From a virus: DNA of 40,559 nucleotides. The notes beneath the pieces are model-generated. The model ran no database searches. It worked only from the letters and a program-made list of their open reading frames with translations, and had not been told where the DNA came from. The stretch covers positions 1 to 40,559 of the IMG/VR virus record IMGVR_UViG_3300037258_000219; one strand, written 5' to 3'. This document shows positions 1 to 5,862 of this stretch, one piece after another (the stretch's first letter is position 1; every line of letters starts with the position of its first letter). The translations under genes and the position numbers were made by a program.

Positions 1-4
1 GACG

Positions 5-27
5 AACACCCGCATTGTATGGGTAGT
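5..27 (+). promoter_or_regulatory. Candidate divergent promoter region at the contig junction
   Basis: Read across the circle, TTGACG (40431-40436, the same bases as positions 1-4 preceded by TT) is a good -35 hexamer for the rightward array. Only a weak -10 (GGTAGT, 22-27) lies 17 nt downstream. On the minus strand TACAAT (19 down to 14) is a good -10 for the leftward array, but its -35 is poor. The location between two divergent arrays, next to a regulator gene, supports a control region. The individual hexamers are tentative. Confidence 0.35.
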
Positions 28-42
28 GACGCCAAACAGGAA

Positions 43-55
43 GTACAGAATGTAC
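43..55. promoter_or_regulatory. 13-bp palindrome, candidate operator
   Basis: GTACA-GAA-TGTAC is a perfect inverted repeat with 5-bp arms and a 3-bp centre. It lies between the two divergent gene arrays and covers part of the AGGAAG ribosome site (38-43) and the start codon (50) of the XRE-type regulator. An operator here could allow autorepression. The same site reappears at 40475-40487 in the terminal repeat. Binding by the neighbouring protein is inference. Confidence 0.45.
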
Positions 56-271
56 GACCTTGAGCTATCATCGCGACCCATGTCACAGATCAAGAAGCGG
101 CGCGAAGCGGCGGGCCTGACACAGGCCCAGCTCGCCCGGGCAATGGGGGTCTCAGAGGTCACGGTGCAGAAATGGGAAACGGGCACGAGGAAACCGAGGA
201 GCACCCGGCTGAAGAAGCTCGCGAGCGCCCTCAGGTGCAAAGCGGCCGACCTGATCGGGGACCTGGTCTGA
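50..271 (+). CDS. XRE/Cro-CI family transcriptional regulator
   Basis: This 73-residue protein is essentially one helix-turn-helix domain of the XRE (Cro/C1) family. The helix pair is visible in LTQAQLARAMGVSEVTVQKWETG, where TQAQLARAMG forms the second helix and SEVTVQKWE the recognition helix. I chose the ATG at 50 because AGGAAG lies 6 nt upstream. GTG 26 and ATG 80 are alternatives, and the conserved domain starts close to ATG 80. There is no oligomerisation or protease domain, so it resembles Cro more than a full-length CI repressor. It is the first gene of the rightward array and sits beside the divergent promoter region, the expected place for an early/late switch regulator. A palindrome overlaps its translation start. 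Confidence 0.85.
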   Translation: MYDLELSSRPMSQIKKRREAAGLTQAQLARAMGVSEVTVQKWETGTRKPRSTRLKKLASALRCKAADLIGDLV

Positions 272-498
272 GGATCCGGCGCACATGCCAGGCCATCCAC
301 TACGGACCGATCTACGGCCGGCCCACAGGCGAGACGCTCGCGCTGTGCCGGCCGGTCGGGGTCGCCGCGATGATGAGCAGCGCGCGCGACATGGTCGACT
401 GCGCCGCGTGCCTCGCCATGCTCGAGGCGCCGGGGGCTGTCAAGTCTTGCGTTACGTCAAGCGAGGGGAGTAAGAATGCAGCGCCCCGGACTCGGTGA
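268..498 (+). CDS. Small Cys-containing phage protein, start uncertain
   Basis: This reading frame has strongly coding-like GC-rich third positions from about 277 to 450. It includes GPIYGRPTGETLALCRP and a later CAAC pair, a pattern seen in small phage proteins that may bind a metal. No ATG or GTG fits well. CTG 268 overlaps the regulator's stop (CTGA) with GGGGA upstream, while ATG 172 would overlap the regulator by 100 bases. The C-terminal 20 residues look less constrained. Function unknown. The overlapping frame at 285-473, which has an ATG, is Arg/His-rich and looks like a shadow. Confidence 0.45.
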   Translation: MRIRRTCQAIHYGPIYGRPTGETLALCRPVGVAAMMSSARDMVDCAACLAMLEAPGAVKSCVTSSEGSKNAAPRTR

Positions 499-580
499 TC
501 TATCCGGCCGGGGCGCCGGCCAAGGCTGCATGCAAGGCACCCTGGCAGGTCGCTGGAACAAGCAGCAACCATGCGGTGAA

Positions 581-600
581 TTATCCACAGGTTATGCACC
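581..600 (+). other. DnaA box plus degenerate second box
   Basis: TTATCCACA at 581-589 is a perfect consensus DnaA box. After two bases, TTATGCACC (592-600) differs from TTATNCACA only at the last position. The two boxes are on the same strand with an 11-bp period. They belong with the two reversed boxes about 400 bases downstream. Confidence 0.6.
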
Positions 601-973
601 GGGATTCAACCCGGGTGTGTCACCCATTGCCTGGTCGGCGCTTTCCCACTGCCTGCCCTGTGACGCACAGCCCACGCCGGTCAGGCGCGATCGTCGGGGA
701 AGCTACGTCAGGACCGCGCCTGCCATCCCGCTACTGAGGGCCTCCACCAGCGGGCGCGCGGCGTGTATGTCGGGGAGCGCGAGAAGGAGCAGCTCGAGAG
801 ACGGGTCTCAGCTGAGTGATGCCGGCAGGGCGATACGGCTCCATACAGGCGCATCGCGGACGACCCCTGCTGCTTTGGCGGGTAGGGGCATCCGTTGGGC
901 TCCCCTCACCACCAAACGCGGTAATAGTGGTAGTCGACTGGGTCTTCTCTCAGTTAGTACGCGCGCGATCAAA

Positions 974-997
974 TCTGTGGATAAGTCTGTGGATAAG
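974..997 (-). repeat. Tandem 12-bp repeat with two perfect DnaA boxes
   Basis: TCTGTGGATAAG occurs twice in direct tandem (974-985, 986-997). Each copy contains TGTGGATAA, the reverse complement of the consensus DnaA box TTATCCACA (976-984 and 988-996). The 12-bp period is close to one helical turn, so two bound DnaA molecules would lie on nearly the same face. The site is just upstream of the first well-supported gene of the next block. Confidence 0.7.
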
Positions 998-1034
998 CTG
1001 CGCAGAAGCGGTGCACGGCGTGTGAACTAAATCC

Positions 1035-1307
1035 ATGGCCGGGAACGCGAAAACACCTAAAAGCACCGCCGCAGAGGCACGCTGCCCGCACTGTGGAAAA
1101 CCTCTGCTAATCGCGCGCGCCGACACCTCGGAGAGCGCCCTGGCCGAAGCGCGCGAGCAGGCACTGCGCGACTGGGAGCGGGTGAAAGCGATGCGCGCCG
1201 AGCTCAAGTATCCGCGTGAGCCCTACAGCGTCGACACACCGGCCAGCTACGAGACGCGCATGCGCACCTGGTCGAACCTGTACGGGGTGCGCCTTGGGAC
1301 AGGCTGA
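1035..1307 (+). CDS. Small zinc-ribbon-type protein, function unknown
   Basis: This 90-residue protein has a single CPHCGKPLL knuckle near residues 17-25, followed by a charged helical stretch (EAREQALRDWERVKAMRAEL) and an aromatic C-terminus. One CxxC knuckle is half of a zinc ribbon, so the metal may be shared in a dimer or the motif may be structural only. It is the first clear gene after the DnaA-box region and is followed at once by another Cys-motif protein. I do not recognise the family. Confidence 0.75.
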   Translation: MAGNAKTPKSTAAEARCPHCGKPLLIARADTSESALAEAREQALRDWERVKAMRAELKYPREPYSVDTPASYETRMRTWSNLYGVRLGTG

Positions 1308-1317
1308 CCAGGCGGGC

Positions 1318-1617
1318 GTGTCGCGTCACAAGACCCACATCTGCAAGAGCTGCGGGGACAGGATCATCTTCATGCCGCGCTCGCTGTCCAGAAAGGGCGA
1401 GCCGAAGTACTACCCAGCGAACCCGGACGGCACGAGTCACTACGCTCGCTGCCGCATCAATCAGGACCTGGCGCGCGCGCAGCGAGAAGCCTCGCAGCAG
1501 CGGGTCGAGGAACGAAAAGCGAAAGTCGCAGCGAAGGCCGCTGCGGCAGCTGAGCCAGCCCAAGGAGAGATGTTCAATGCCACTCGTACTCGCACGCCGC
1601 GAGATCCAGATCGGTAA
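1318..1617 (+). CDS. Small zinc-finger-like protein
   Basis: About 99 residues from GTG 1318. TTG 1294, which overlaps the previous gene, is an alternative start. The N-terminus has CKSCGDRIIFMPRS and then a TSHYARC segment, giving a C-x2-C and H-x3-C arrangement that could bind one zinc. The second half is a long charged Ala/Lys/Glu helix. The 3' end overlaps the next gene by 41 bases in another frame and carries that gene's AAGGAGAG ribosome site. Function unknown; nucleic-acid or protein binding is a guess. Confidence 0.7.
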   Translation: MSRHKTHICKSCGDRIIFMPRSLSRKGEPKYYPANPDGTSHYARCRINQDLARAQREASQQRVEERKAKVAAKAAAAAEPAQGEMFNATRTRTPRDPDR

Positions 1618-2224
1618 CCAGATCCGGGTCAACACCCTCAAGCACGGCAAGGAAAACGTATCGGGCCTCTTCATCCCGATGGCGGGCCTGGCGCTGACCG
1701 CCGAGGAGCTCGCCGAGGTCATGCTCGAGCCCAAGGCATACAACTACCTGTACAGGAAGCTACGCGGTCGGCCCGATCAGCCGATCTGGAGCAAGCTCTC
1801 CCCGACGATTCACCTCGACGGCAAGGTCGGCAACGTCAACGCGACGCTCTACCTCGGGCGCCGGCAGCTGAAGGTCATCGACGGCACGATGGCCAAGCGC
1901 GCCCTGACCTGCAACGAGGGCGGCACCTCGCACCTGGGCTTTGAGCTGCAGTGCGTGCCCGAGCTCGACGAGGCGCACCCGATCATGGAGGCGCTGTTCT
2001 CACGGGCGAGCGCGAAGATCGACATCGAGATCGAGTGCGAGACCTACGGCGCACAGCCGGACCTGCCGCTCGAGCAGCCCGAGGACACCGACGAAGAAGG
2101 CCGGCCCATCATGGGCGAGGACGCCAACGGTGCCGGCGGCGATGCGGAGAGCTACATGACCGGCATGGGCCGCTCGATTACGGCTCACAACAAGCGCAAG
2201 GAGCGCAGCCGCCGTGAGACCTGA
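1577..2224 (+). CDS. Conserved-looking phage protein of unknown function
   Basis: A 215-residue protein with a good start: AAGGAGAG (1561-1568) precedes ATG 1577 by 8 nt. The first 150 residues look like a globular alpha/beta domain with beta-rich segments (PTIHLDGKVGNVNATLYLG, AKIDIEIECETYG). The last 60 are acidic and then basic and probably disordered. Its place among early genes near a nuclease suggests a DNA-metabolism accessory role, but I see no catalytic motif and assign no function. It overlaps the next gene's GTG by 11 bases. Confidence 0.8.
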   Translation: MPLVLARREIQIGNQIRVNTLKHGKENVSGLFIPMAGLALTAEELAEVMLEPKAYNYLYRKLRGRPDQPIWSKLSPTIHLDGKVGNVNATLYLGRRQLKVIDGTMAKRALTCNEGGTSHLGFELQCVPELDEAHPIMEALFSRASAKIDIEIECETYGAQPDLPLEQPEDTDEEGRPIMGEDANGAGGDAESYMTGMGRSITAHNKRKERSRRET

Positions 2225-2462
2225 GCAGCTGAAGCTCGCGAACTGCTGGGAGGGCTTCGCGGCCGCCGCGATTCCCGAGAGCGCCCCGAAGGTGCAGCGC
2301 CAGGCGATGTACCAAGCGTTTCTGGCCGGTGCGGTGACGGTGCTGCAGTACCACCTGGCGCTCGAGGAGCACACCCCGACGAACCTCAAGAGCGGCATGC
2401 TCGCCTGGCACCAGGCGGTGAACGCCGAGCTGGCGCGCCTCGCGACCCCGACCGATGGGTAG
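2214..2462 (+). CDS. Hypothetical helical protein
   Basis: An 82-residue, mostly helical protein starting at GTG 2214, with AAGGAG (2199-2204) upstream and an 11-base overlap with the preceding gene. It carries no motif I can name. The tail overlaps the ATG of the nuclease-like gene at 2455, so the two are probably translated together. Confidence 0.7.
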   Translation: MRPEQLKLANCWEGFAAAAIPESAPKVQRQAMYQAFLAGAVTVLQYHLALEEHTPTNLKSGMLAWHQAVNAELARLATPTDG

Positions 2463-2760
2463 GCGCGTGCACCGCTTCAGCCAGACCACCCGCGACGCCA
2501 ACGAGCCGGAGCTGGTGCAGCTCGGGCAGCGCCTGGGCATCGCCTGGTGGAGCGGCCCACCGCTGGACGGCTGGACGCTACATCGGGGCGTGTGGCTGCC
2601 GGTGGAGATCAAGACCGGCGAGCGCGAGGGCTACGTGCACGAGTACACGCCCAACCAGCGGAAGTTCCTGCGCTGGGCGGCCGAGCACGCCGCGCCGGTG
2701 GCGACCTGGAGAAGCGACGGGGATGTGCTCGCCAGCGCCGGCGCCAGGCGCACCGGCTGA
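2455..2760 (+). CDS. PD-(D/E)XK (VRR-NUC/resolvase-like) nuclease
   Basis: This 101-residue protein shows the compact PD-(D/E)XK layout: E19 in an N-terminal helix, D38 after a beta turn, E51-I-K53 in the core strand (LPVEIKTGE) and Q68 in the following helix (TPNQRKFL). This matches small phage VRR-NUC or Holliday-junction-resolvase-like enzymes, which cut structured DNA in recombination or replication. The start at 2455 overlaps the previous stop. The protein is very small, so it probably acts as a dimer. The substrate cannot be read from the sequence. Confidence 0.75.
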   Translation: MGRRVHRFSQTTRDANEPELVQLGQRLGIAWWSGPPLDGWTLHRGVWLPVEIKTGEREGYVHEYTPNQRKFLRWAAEHAAPVATWRSDGDVLASAGARRTG

Positions 2761-2791
2761 AAGTATCCAAAAAGTATCACGGAGGACTTCG

Positions 2792-2995
2792 ATGGATCTG
2801 CATGTAGTACCGCCCTCGAGCGCCCCGCACCGAGTTGTGGGCATGCGCGGCAGCTTTGATGAAAAGCCCCCAACGCAGTGGCGCGGCACGCTCGCGGTGG
2901 GGATCTTTGCAGTGCTGCTCGCGCAGGCGCTGGTCTTCGCCTGCCACCTGCTGTGGGTGGCCGAGAGCGCCGCGGCGCGCTGGATCTTCCAGTGA
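2792..2995 (+). CDS. Small single-span membrane protein
   Basis: A 67-residue protein starting at ATG 2792, with GGAGG (2781-2785) upstream. A soluble N-terminal half with charged residues is followed by a hydrophobic stretch of about 25 residues (LAVGIFAVLLAQALVFACHL) and a short tail. It probably sits in the inner membrane with the N-terminus inside. Location among early genes suggests a host-takeover or exclusion role rather than lysis, but that is inference. Its stop overlaps the next GTG (GTGA). Confidence 0.7.
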   Translation: MDLHVVPPSSAPHRVVGMRGSFDEKPPTQWRGTLAVGIFAVLLAQALVFACHLLWVAESAAARWIFQ

Positions 2996-3201
2996 ACCGG
3001 GGCTGGGAGCTCGAGGCAGCTGCGGCCGGCTGGCACTCGCAGGAGTTTGTGATCATGTTCCTGGGCTACCTCACCTCCCAGATCCCGGAGCTGCGCAAGA
3101 CCCACCCGGGGAGCCTGCTGCGCAGCTGGGCGGAATTTCAGACCGAGATGTCGAAGGAGCGCACTGATGTTCAAGCGCCACAAGAAGACCAGGTCGGCTG
3201 A
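2992..3201 (+). CDS. Hypothetical protein
   Basis: A 69-residue protein starting at GTG 2992, which overlaps the previous stop as GTGA. Codon use is coding-like until the last 12 codons, which overlap the next gene. No motif is recognised. The start depends on translational coupling, since there is no independent ribosome site. Confidence 0.6.
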   Translation: MNRGWELEAAAAGWHSQEFVIMFLGYLTSQIPELRKTHPGSLLRSWAEFQTEMSKERTDVQAPQEDQVG

Positions 3202-3931
3202 CGTGCCGATCGTGCACCCACCGGAGGTCCTGGGCCGTACGCCCGAGCCAGGATCAGCCGATGAGCTCAGGCAGATAATCGACGGCCGCGCCCCCCACAA
3301 CCCGCACCAGCAGCTGATCCCAGCCGGCCAGCAGCAGACCGCCACGGAGCTGGTGGCCGCCGCCGGCACGAACCTGCCGATGCTGGCCGGTGCACTCGGG
3401 CAGATCGCCCAGCGATTCGAGCAGTCGGTGCAGGCAACGCATGCGCTGAACGTCGGGCTCGCCCAGTTCCGCGAGACCGTGGTCAACGGCCTGATGGGGG
3501 AGTTGAAGCAGCTGCGCTACAACCTCGGCGACAAGCTCACCCACACGACCACGAACCTCGATGCGATGGTCAACCAGCTCGACAAGGTTCTCTGGTCGGC
3601 GCTGCGCGCCCAGGGCATGAGCGACGATGCGATCCGTCAGTACCGCACCGAGCACGGCATGGAGCCGGAGGCCCCGAGCGGTCCGGAGCTGATCGCGCAC
3701 CTGGCCGAGCTCGAGGGCCTGCGCGCCGCGAACGCCGCGCTCGTCGCACAGAACCAGCGCCTGCTGGTGCAGCTCGAGGGCGTGCACCAGATCCGCCAGG
3801 AGGAGGCCGGCTGGGTGTGGCACCAGGAGTGCCAGTGCATGCAGTGCCAGCGCGAGGGCGATGCGATTGCCGCCGCCCAGGAAGAAGCGCGGAACCGCGA
3901 CCAGCAGGGCCGGCTCGCAGATCCGGGGTGA
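3167..3931 (+). CDS. Coiled-coil protein of unknown function
   Basis: A 254-residue protein from ATG 3167 with AAGGAGC just upstream. The N-terminal 60 residues are basic and proline-rich. Then come long amphipathic helices (about 60-150 and 165-215) with heptad-like Leu/Ala spacing, as in ELEGLRAANAALVAQNQRLL. A C-terminal CQCMQCQ cluster could bind a metal. The overall look is of an oligomeric scaffold or DNA-associated protein. It overlaps the previous gene by 35 bases and the next by four (GTGA). Confidence 0.75.
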   Translation: MFKRHKKTRSADVPIVHPPEVLGRTPEPGSADELRQIIDGRAPHNPHQQLIPAGQQQTATELVAAAGTNLPMLAGALGQIAQRFEQSVQATHALNVGLAQFRETVVNGLMGELKQLRYNLGDKLTHTTTNLDAMVNQLDKVLWSALRAQGMSDDAIRQYRTEHGMEPEAPSGPELIAHLAELEGLRAANAALVAQNQRLLVQLEGVHQIRQEEAGWVWHQECQCMQCQREGDAIAAAQEEARNRDQQGRLADPG

Positions 3932-4260
3932 GTACCAACATCGAGAAGTCCTGGGGCTACGAGCAGCTGCTGCACAACGGTGTGTACTGCGCAAAGCTGC
4001 TGGTCTACACCCGGCCGATCCGCTCCTCGCTGCACTACCACGAGCGCAAGCACGAGACCTTTTACGTCGCGAGCGGGGTGTTCGAGATCCAGGTCGGGGT
4101 GGGCGACCGACCGCTGCTACAGGTGCGGGCCGGCTTTCACATCGTGCTGCCCCCGCAGACCCGCCACCGGATCCGCTGCATCGAGCCGGGCACCATTGTC
4201 GAGAGCTCCTCGCACGATGATCCCGCGGACTGCGTGCGCCTGGAGCCGAGCGACCCGTGA
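3928..4260 (+). CDS. Single-domain cupin protein
   Basis: A 110-residue cupin starting at GTG 3928 (GTGA overlap). Motif 1 reads LHYHERKHETFYVASG: H36, H38 and E43 are metal ligands and G50 closes the motif. Motif 2 (GFHIVLPPQTRHRI) supplies H80. The opening EKSWGYEQLL resembles the start of mannose-6-phosphate isomerase/WxcM-like cupins that act on nucleotide or phosphorylated sugars. Such cupins may be isomerases, epimerases or binding proteins, so the reaction is open. In a phage it could supply or alter a sugar used by the GT9 enzyme at 19550, but it sits in the early block far from that gene. Confidence 0.8.
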   Translation: MSTNIEKSWGYEQLLHNGVYCAKLLVYTRPIRSSLHYHERKHETFYVASGVFEIQVGVGDRPLLQVRAGFHIVLPPQTRHRIRCIEPGTIVESSSHDDPADCVRLEPSDP

Positions 4261-4325
4261 GCCAATCATTGGACGCCCCGCCGGCGAGCAGCTTACCCTT
4301 GCCCTCCTCGATGCCCGGAGGGTGA
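4257..4325 (+). CDS. Possible 22-residue coupling peptide
   Basis: A GTG overlapping the cupin stop (GTGA) opens 22 codons that end inside the GGAGGG ribosome site of the next gene. It may simply be a reading frame that carries ribosomes from the cupin to the gene at 4330, keeping translation coupled. There is no protein-level evidence for it. Confidence 0.25.
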   Translation: MSQSLDAPPASSLPLPSSMPGG

Positions 4326-4329
4326 CTCG

Positions 4330-4569
4330 ATGGACAAGGCCCAGATGCACCGCCTGCACGGCCAGGGCGAGAACCACGCGTGCGCGCCCAAGGCCTGGCG
4401 GGATGTGGCGAACCTCACCGGCGACTACGACCTGGACGCCACGATCGCGCATCGAAGCAACCCCGCACTGCCCGACCGCCTGAGCCTGTACGTGAAGCAC
4501 TCCAACGCCACCAGCTACGGTGCGCGCACCGGCTACAGCGGGTACCACGGCTACAGCGGGGATGACTGA
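4330..4569 (+). CDS. Hypothetical protein with Tyr/Gly/Ser-rich tail
   Basis: A 79-residue protein from ATG 4330 with GGAGGG about 10 nt upstream. The first 55 residues look globular. The tail repeats a G-Y-S-G-Y motif (TGYSGYHGYSGDD) reminiscent of the dipeptide-repeat protein at 37679, though far shorter. Function unknown. Confidence 0.7.
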   Translation: MDKAQMHRLHGQGENHACAPKAWRDVANLTGDYDLDATIAHRSNPALPDRLSLYVKHSNATSYGARTGYSGYHGYSGDD

Positions 4570-4587
4570 ATTACACCACGATAGGGA

Positions 4588-4648
4588 CCGAGCAGCTCGG
4601 CAGACGTGCCAGGTGAGCTCAACGGGCTGCAGGGACGCCTGCAGCCCG
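4588..4648 (+). other. Two tandem hairpins in an intergenic leader
   Basis: The 98-base gap before the gene at 4668 holds a 5-bp hairpin (4588-4592 with 4596-4600) and then a perfect 10-bp stem, CGGGCTGCAG (4623-4632) pairing with CTGCAGCCCG (4639-4648) around a 6-nt loop. There is no U-run, so a classical terminator is unlikely. RNA processing, mRNA stabilisation or a protein site is possible. No clear Shine-Dalgarno precedes ATG 4668. Confidence 0.5.
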
Positions 4649-4667
4649 GGTACCGCTGCCGATACCT

Positions 4668-5036
4668 ATGCGCATAATTATCGAGACCCTGCCGCACGCC
4701 GAGCAGCGCTACGACACCGTCGGGGACTGGTACGTCGACGCCGAGGGCACCTGGCAGATCCGGATCTCCGCGCTCGGTAATTGGAAGCAGGAGATGCTGG
4801 TGGCGATGCACGAGCTCGTCGAGATGGCGCTGTGCCAGGCGCATGACGTCACGAGCCGCGAGGTCGACGCCTTCGACCTGCACTGGAAGGCGCACCATGA
4901 CATCGATGAGCCGGGCGACGATCTCACCGCTCCCTACTACCAGGAGCACCAAATCGCCACGGCGCTGGAGCGCTTCATGGCCGTGCAGCTCGGAGTGGCG
5001 TGGAGCGAGTATTATCGCGCGCTCGATGAGCTGTAG
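4668..5036 (+). CDS. Putative zincin-like protein (HELVE motif)
   Basis: A 122-residue protein with a helix reading AMHELVEMALC, that is H48-E49-x2-E52. This resembles the HExxH helix of metallopeptidases but has Glu in place of the second His. The later SREVDAFDLHW segment could add ligands. Phage proteins with this helix recur in early regions and have no proven activity that I know of. It may be a degenerate peptidase or a metal-binding fold. It follows a structured 98-base leader. Confidence 0.6.
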   Translation: MRIIIETLPHAEQRYDTVGDWYVDAEGTWQIRISALGNWKQEMLVAMHELVEMALCQAHDVTSREVDAFDLHWKAHHDIDEPGDDLTAPYYQEHQIATALERFMAVQLGVAWSEYYRALDEL

Positions 5037-5072
5037 AAACTGTACGTATCATATGGACAGGGGAGATGGCCG

Positions 5073-5405
5073 ATGACCCGAACCGCCGATGAGGACCAGG
5101 TCGAGCGGGAGATCAACCGCAAGCAGCTGAACGCGCCGCGCCTGACACCCGAGCGCATCGACGCTGCGATCGTCGGTAAGCAATTCCATGTGTTCGAAGG
5201 CAGCCAGCTCACCGTGTGCTGCCTGACGCTGACCAACGGCTACACCGTGACCGGGGAGTCCGCCTGCGTATCGCCCGAGAACTTCGACAAGGATCTCGGC
5301 GAGCACATCGCCTTCGGCAAGGCGCGCGACAAGATCTGGGCGCTTGAGGGCTACCTGCTCAAGGAGCGCCTGTTCAACCAGGTCTTCCAGGCCGCCGCGC
5401 GATGA
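5073..5405 (+). CDS. N4 gp49 / Sf6 gene 66 family protein
   Basis: A 110-residue protein that matches the N4 gp49/Sf6 gene 66 family well. The signature elements appear in order: RLTPERIDAAI near residues 24-34, TVCCLTLTNGYTVTGESACV near 47-66, FDKDLGEHIAFGKARDKIW, and a closing LEGYLLKERL. The family is widespread in phages and has no established function. ATG 5073 has GGGGAGA upstream. Its end overlaps the next gene as ATGA. Confidence 0.88.
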   Translation: MTRTADEDQVEREINRKQLNAPRLTPERIDAAIVGKQFHVFEGSQLTVCCLTLTNGYTVTGESACVSPENFDKDLGEHIAFGKARDKIWALEGYLLKERLFNQVFQAAAR

Positions 5406-5704
5406 TCAGGCCCACCGTGGGGCGCGTGGTGTGGGTGCGAGAGCGAACCGGGCGCATCAACCAGGACCAGCCCGAGGTCGGCCTCGTCACCTACGTGCAC
5501 AGCGACAACCTCGTCAATGTGGCCGGCTTCGATGCGAACGGGGAACCGTTCCGGCTGAGCTCGCTGACGCTGCGCCAGGCCGAGGATGATGTGCCGGTGG
5601 CGCTGCCCTGGAATTTCACGCACGCCGAGTGGATGCCCTACCAGAGGGGCCAGGCGGCGCGCACCGTCGAGCTCGAGCAGCAGATCGCCAAACAGGGAAG
5701 TTGA
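5402..5704 (+). CDS. Conserved small phage protein
   Basis: A 100-residue protein starting with the ATGA overlap at 5402. The order PTVGRVVWVRER, then GLVTYVHSDNLVNVAGFDANGEPFRL, then a tryptophan-containing end (WNFTHAEWMPY), matches a small beta-barrel-like protein common in phages, often just beside gp49/gp66-type genes as here. Function unknown. Confidence 0.78.
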   Translation: MIRPTVGRVVWVRERTGRINQDQPEVGLVTYVHSDNLVNVAGFDANGEPFRLSSLTLRQAEDDVPVALPWNFTHAEWMPYQRGQAARTVELEQQIAKQGS

Positions 5705-5709
5705 AGTCC

Positions 5710-5859
5710 ATGCCCTCCAAGAGCCCGAAGCAGCGCCGCACGATGCGAGCCGCCGCCCACAACCCCGCCTTCGCCAAGAAGGTCGGTATCCCCCAGCCGG
5801 TGGCGCGCGAGTTCGAAGCGGCCGACAAGGCCAAGGCCGCGCACAAGAAACGGCGCTGA
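5710..5859 (+). CDS. Small basic conserved phage protein
   Basis: A 49-residue, Lys/Arg-rich protein from ATG 5710. The pattern SPKQRRTMRAAAHNPAFAKK followed by VGIPQPVAREF is a recurrent small phage protein. Strong positive charge suggests nucleic-acid binding, but no function is established. The ATG lies shortly after the previous stop, with a weak AAGT ribosome site. Confidence 0.75.
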   Translation: MPSKSPKQRRTMRAAAHNPAFAKKVGIPQPVAREFEAADKAKAAHKKRR

Positions 5860-5862
5860 CGC

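Larger units (their letters stand above)
1..127. repeat. 127-bp terminal direct repeat, left copy
   Basis: Bases 1-127 are identical to bases 40433-40559. The length of exactly 127 matches a common maximal assembler k-mer, so the repeat most likely marks a circular contig whose two ends are the same sequence. The real unit is then about 40,432 bp. A genuine short terminal repeat is possible but less likely, because the repeat cuts through the regulator gene. Confidence 0.93.
499..1034. other. Gene-poor region with DnaA boxes, candidate origin
   Basis: About 535 bases carry no convincing gene although open frames exist. GTG 495 (80 codons), ATG 476 (184 codons, with a good AGGGGAG site), GTG 816 and a startless frame 664-819 all show mixed codon use and no recognisable motif. 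The region contains a perfect 6-bp hairpin (506-521), a small hairpin at 599-614 and three perfect TTATCCACA boxes. The frame at 664-819 encodes a charged peptide ending near EREKEQLERR and could be gene debris. The simplest reading is a regulatory or replication region that replaced or degraded coding sequence. Confidence 0.5.

Noticed and set aside
495-737. GTG-started 80-codon frame joined by GTGA to the previous gene
   Set aside because: The junction is tempting, but codon choice is not like neighbouring genes and no recognisable pattern follows. Kept only as a note in the gene-poor region.
476-1030. Long rightward frame (184 codons) with a good ribosome site
   Set aside because: The translation is Ser/Arg/Gly-rich with no motif, codon use is mixed, and it runs through the DnaA boxes and hairpins. 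It looks like an accidental open frame.
499-1034. tRNA or other structural RNA gene
   Set aside because: No T-loop-like GGTTCGA block or cloverleaf pairing is visible. Only short hairpins are present.
2762-2779. AAGTATC direct repeat (two copies, 11 bases apart)
   Set aside because: Too short to separate from chance, with no matching site elsewhere that I noticed.
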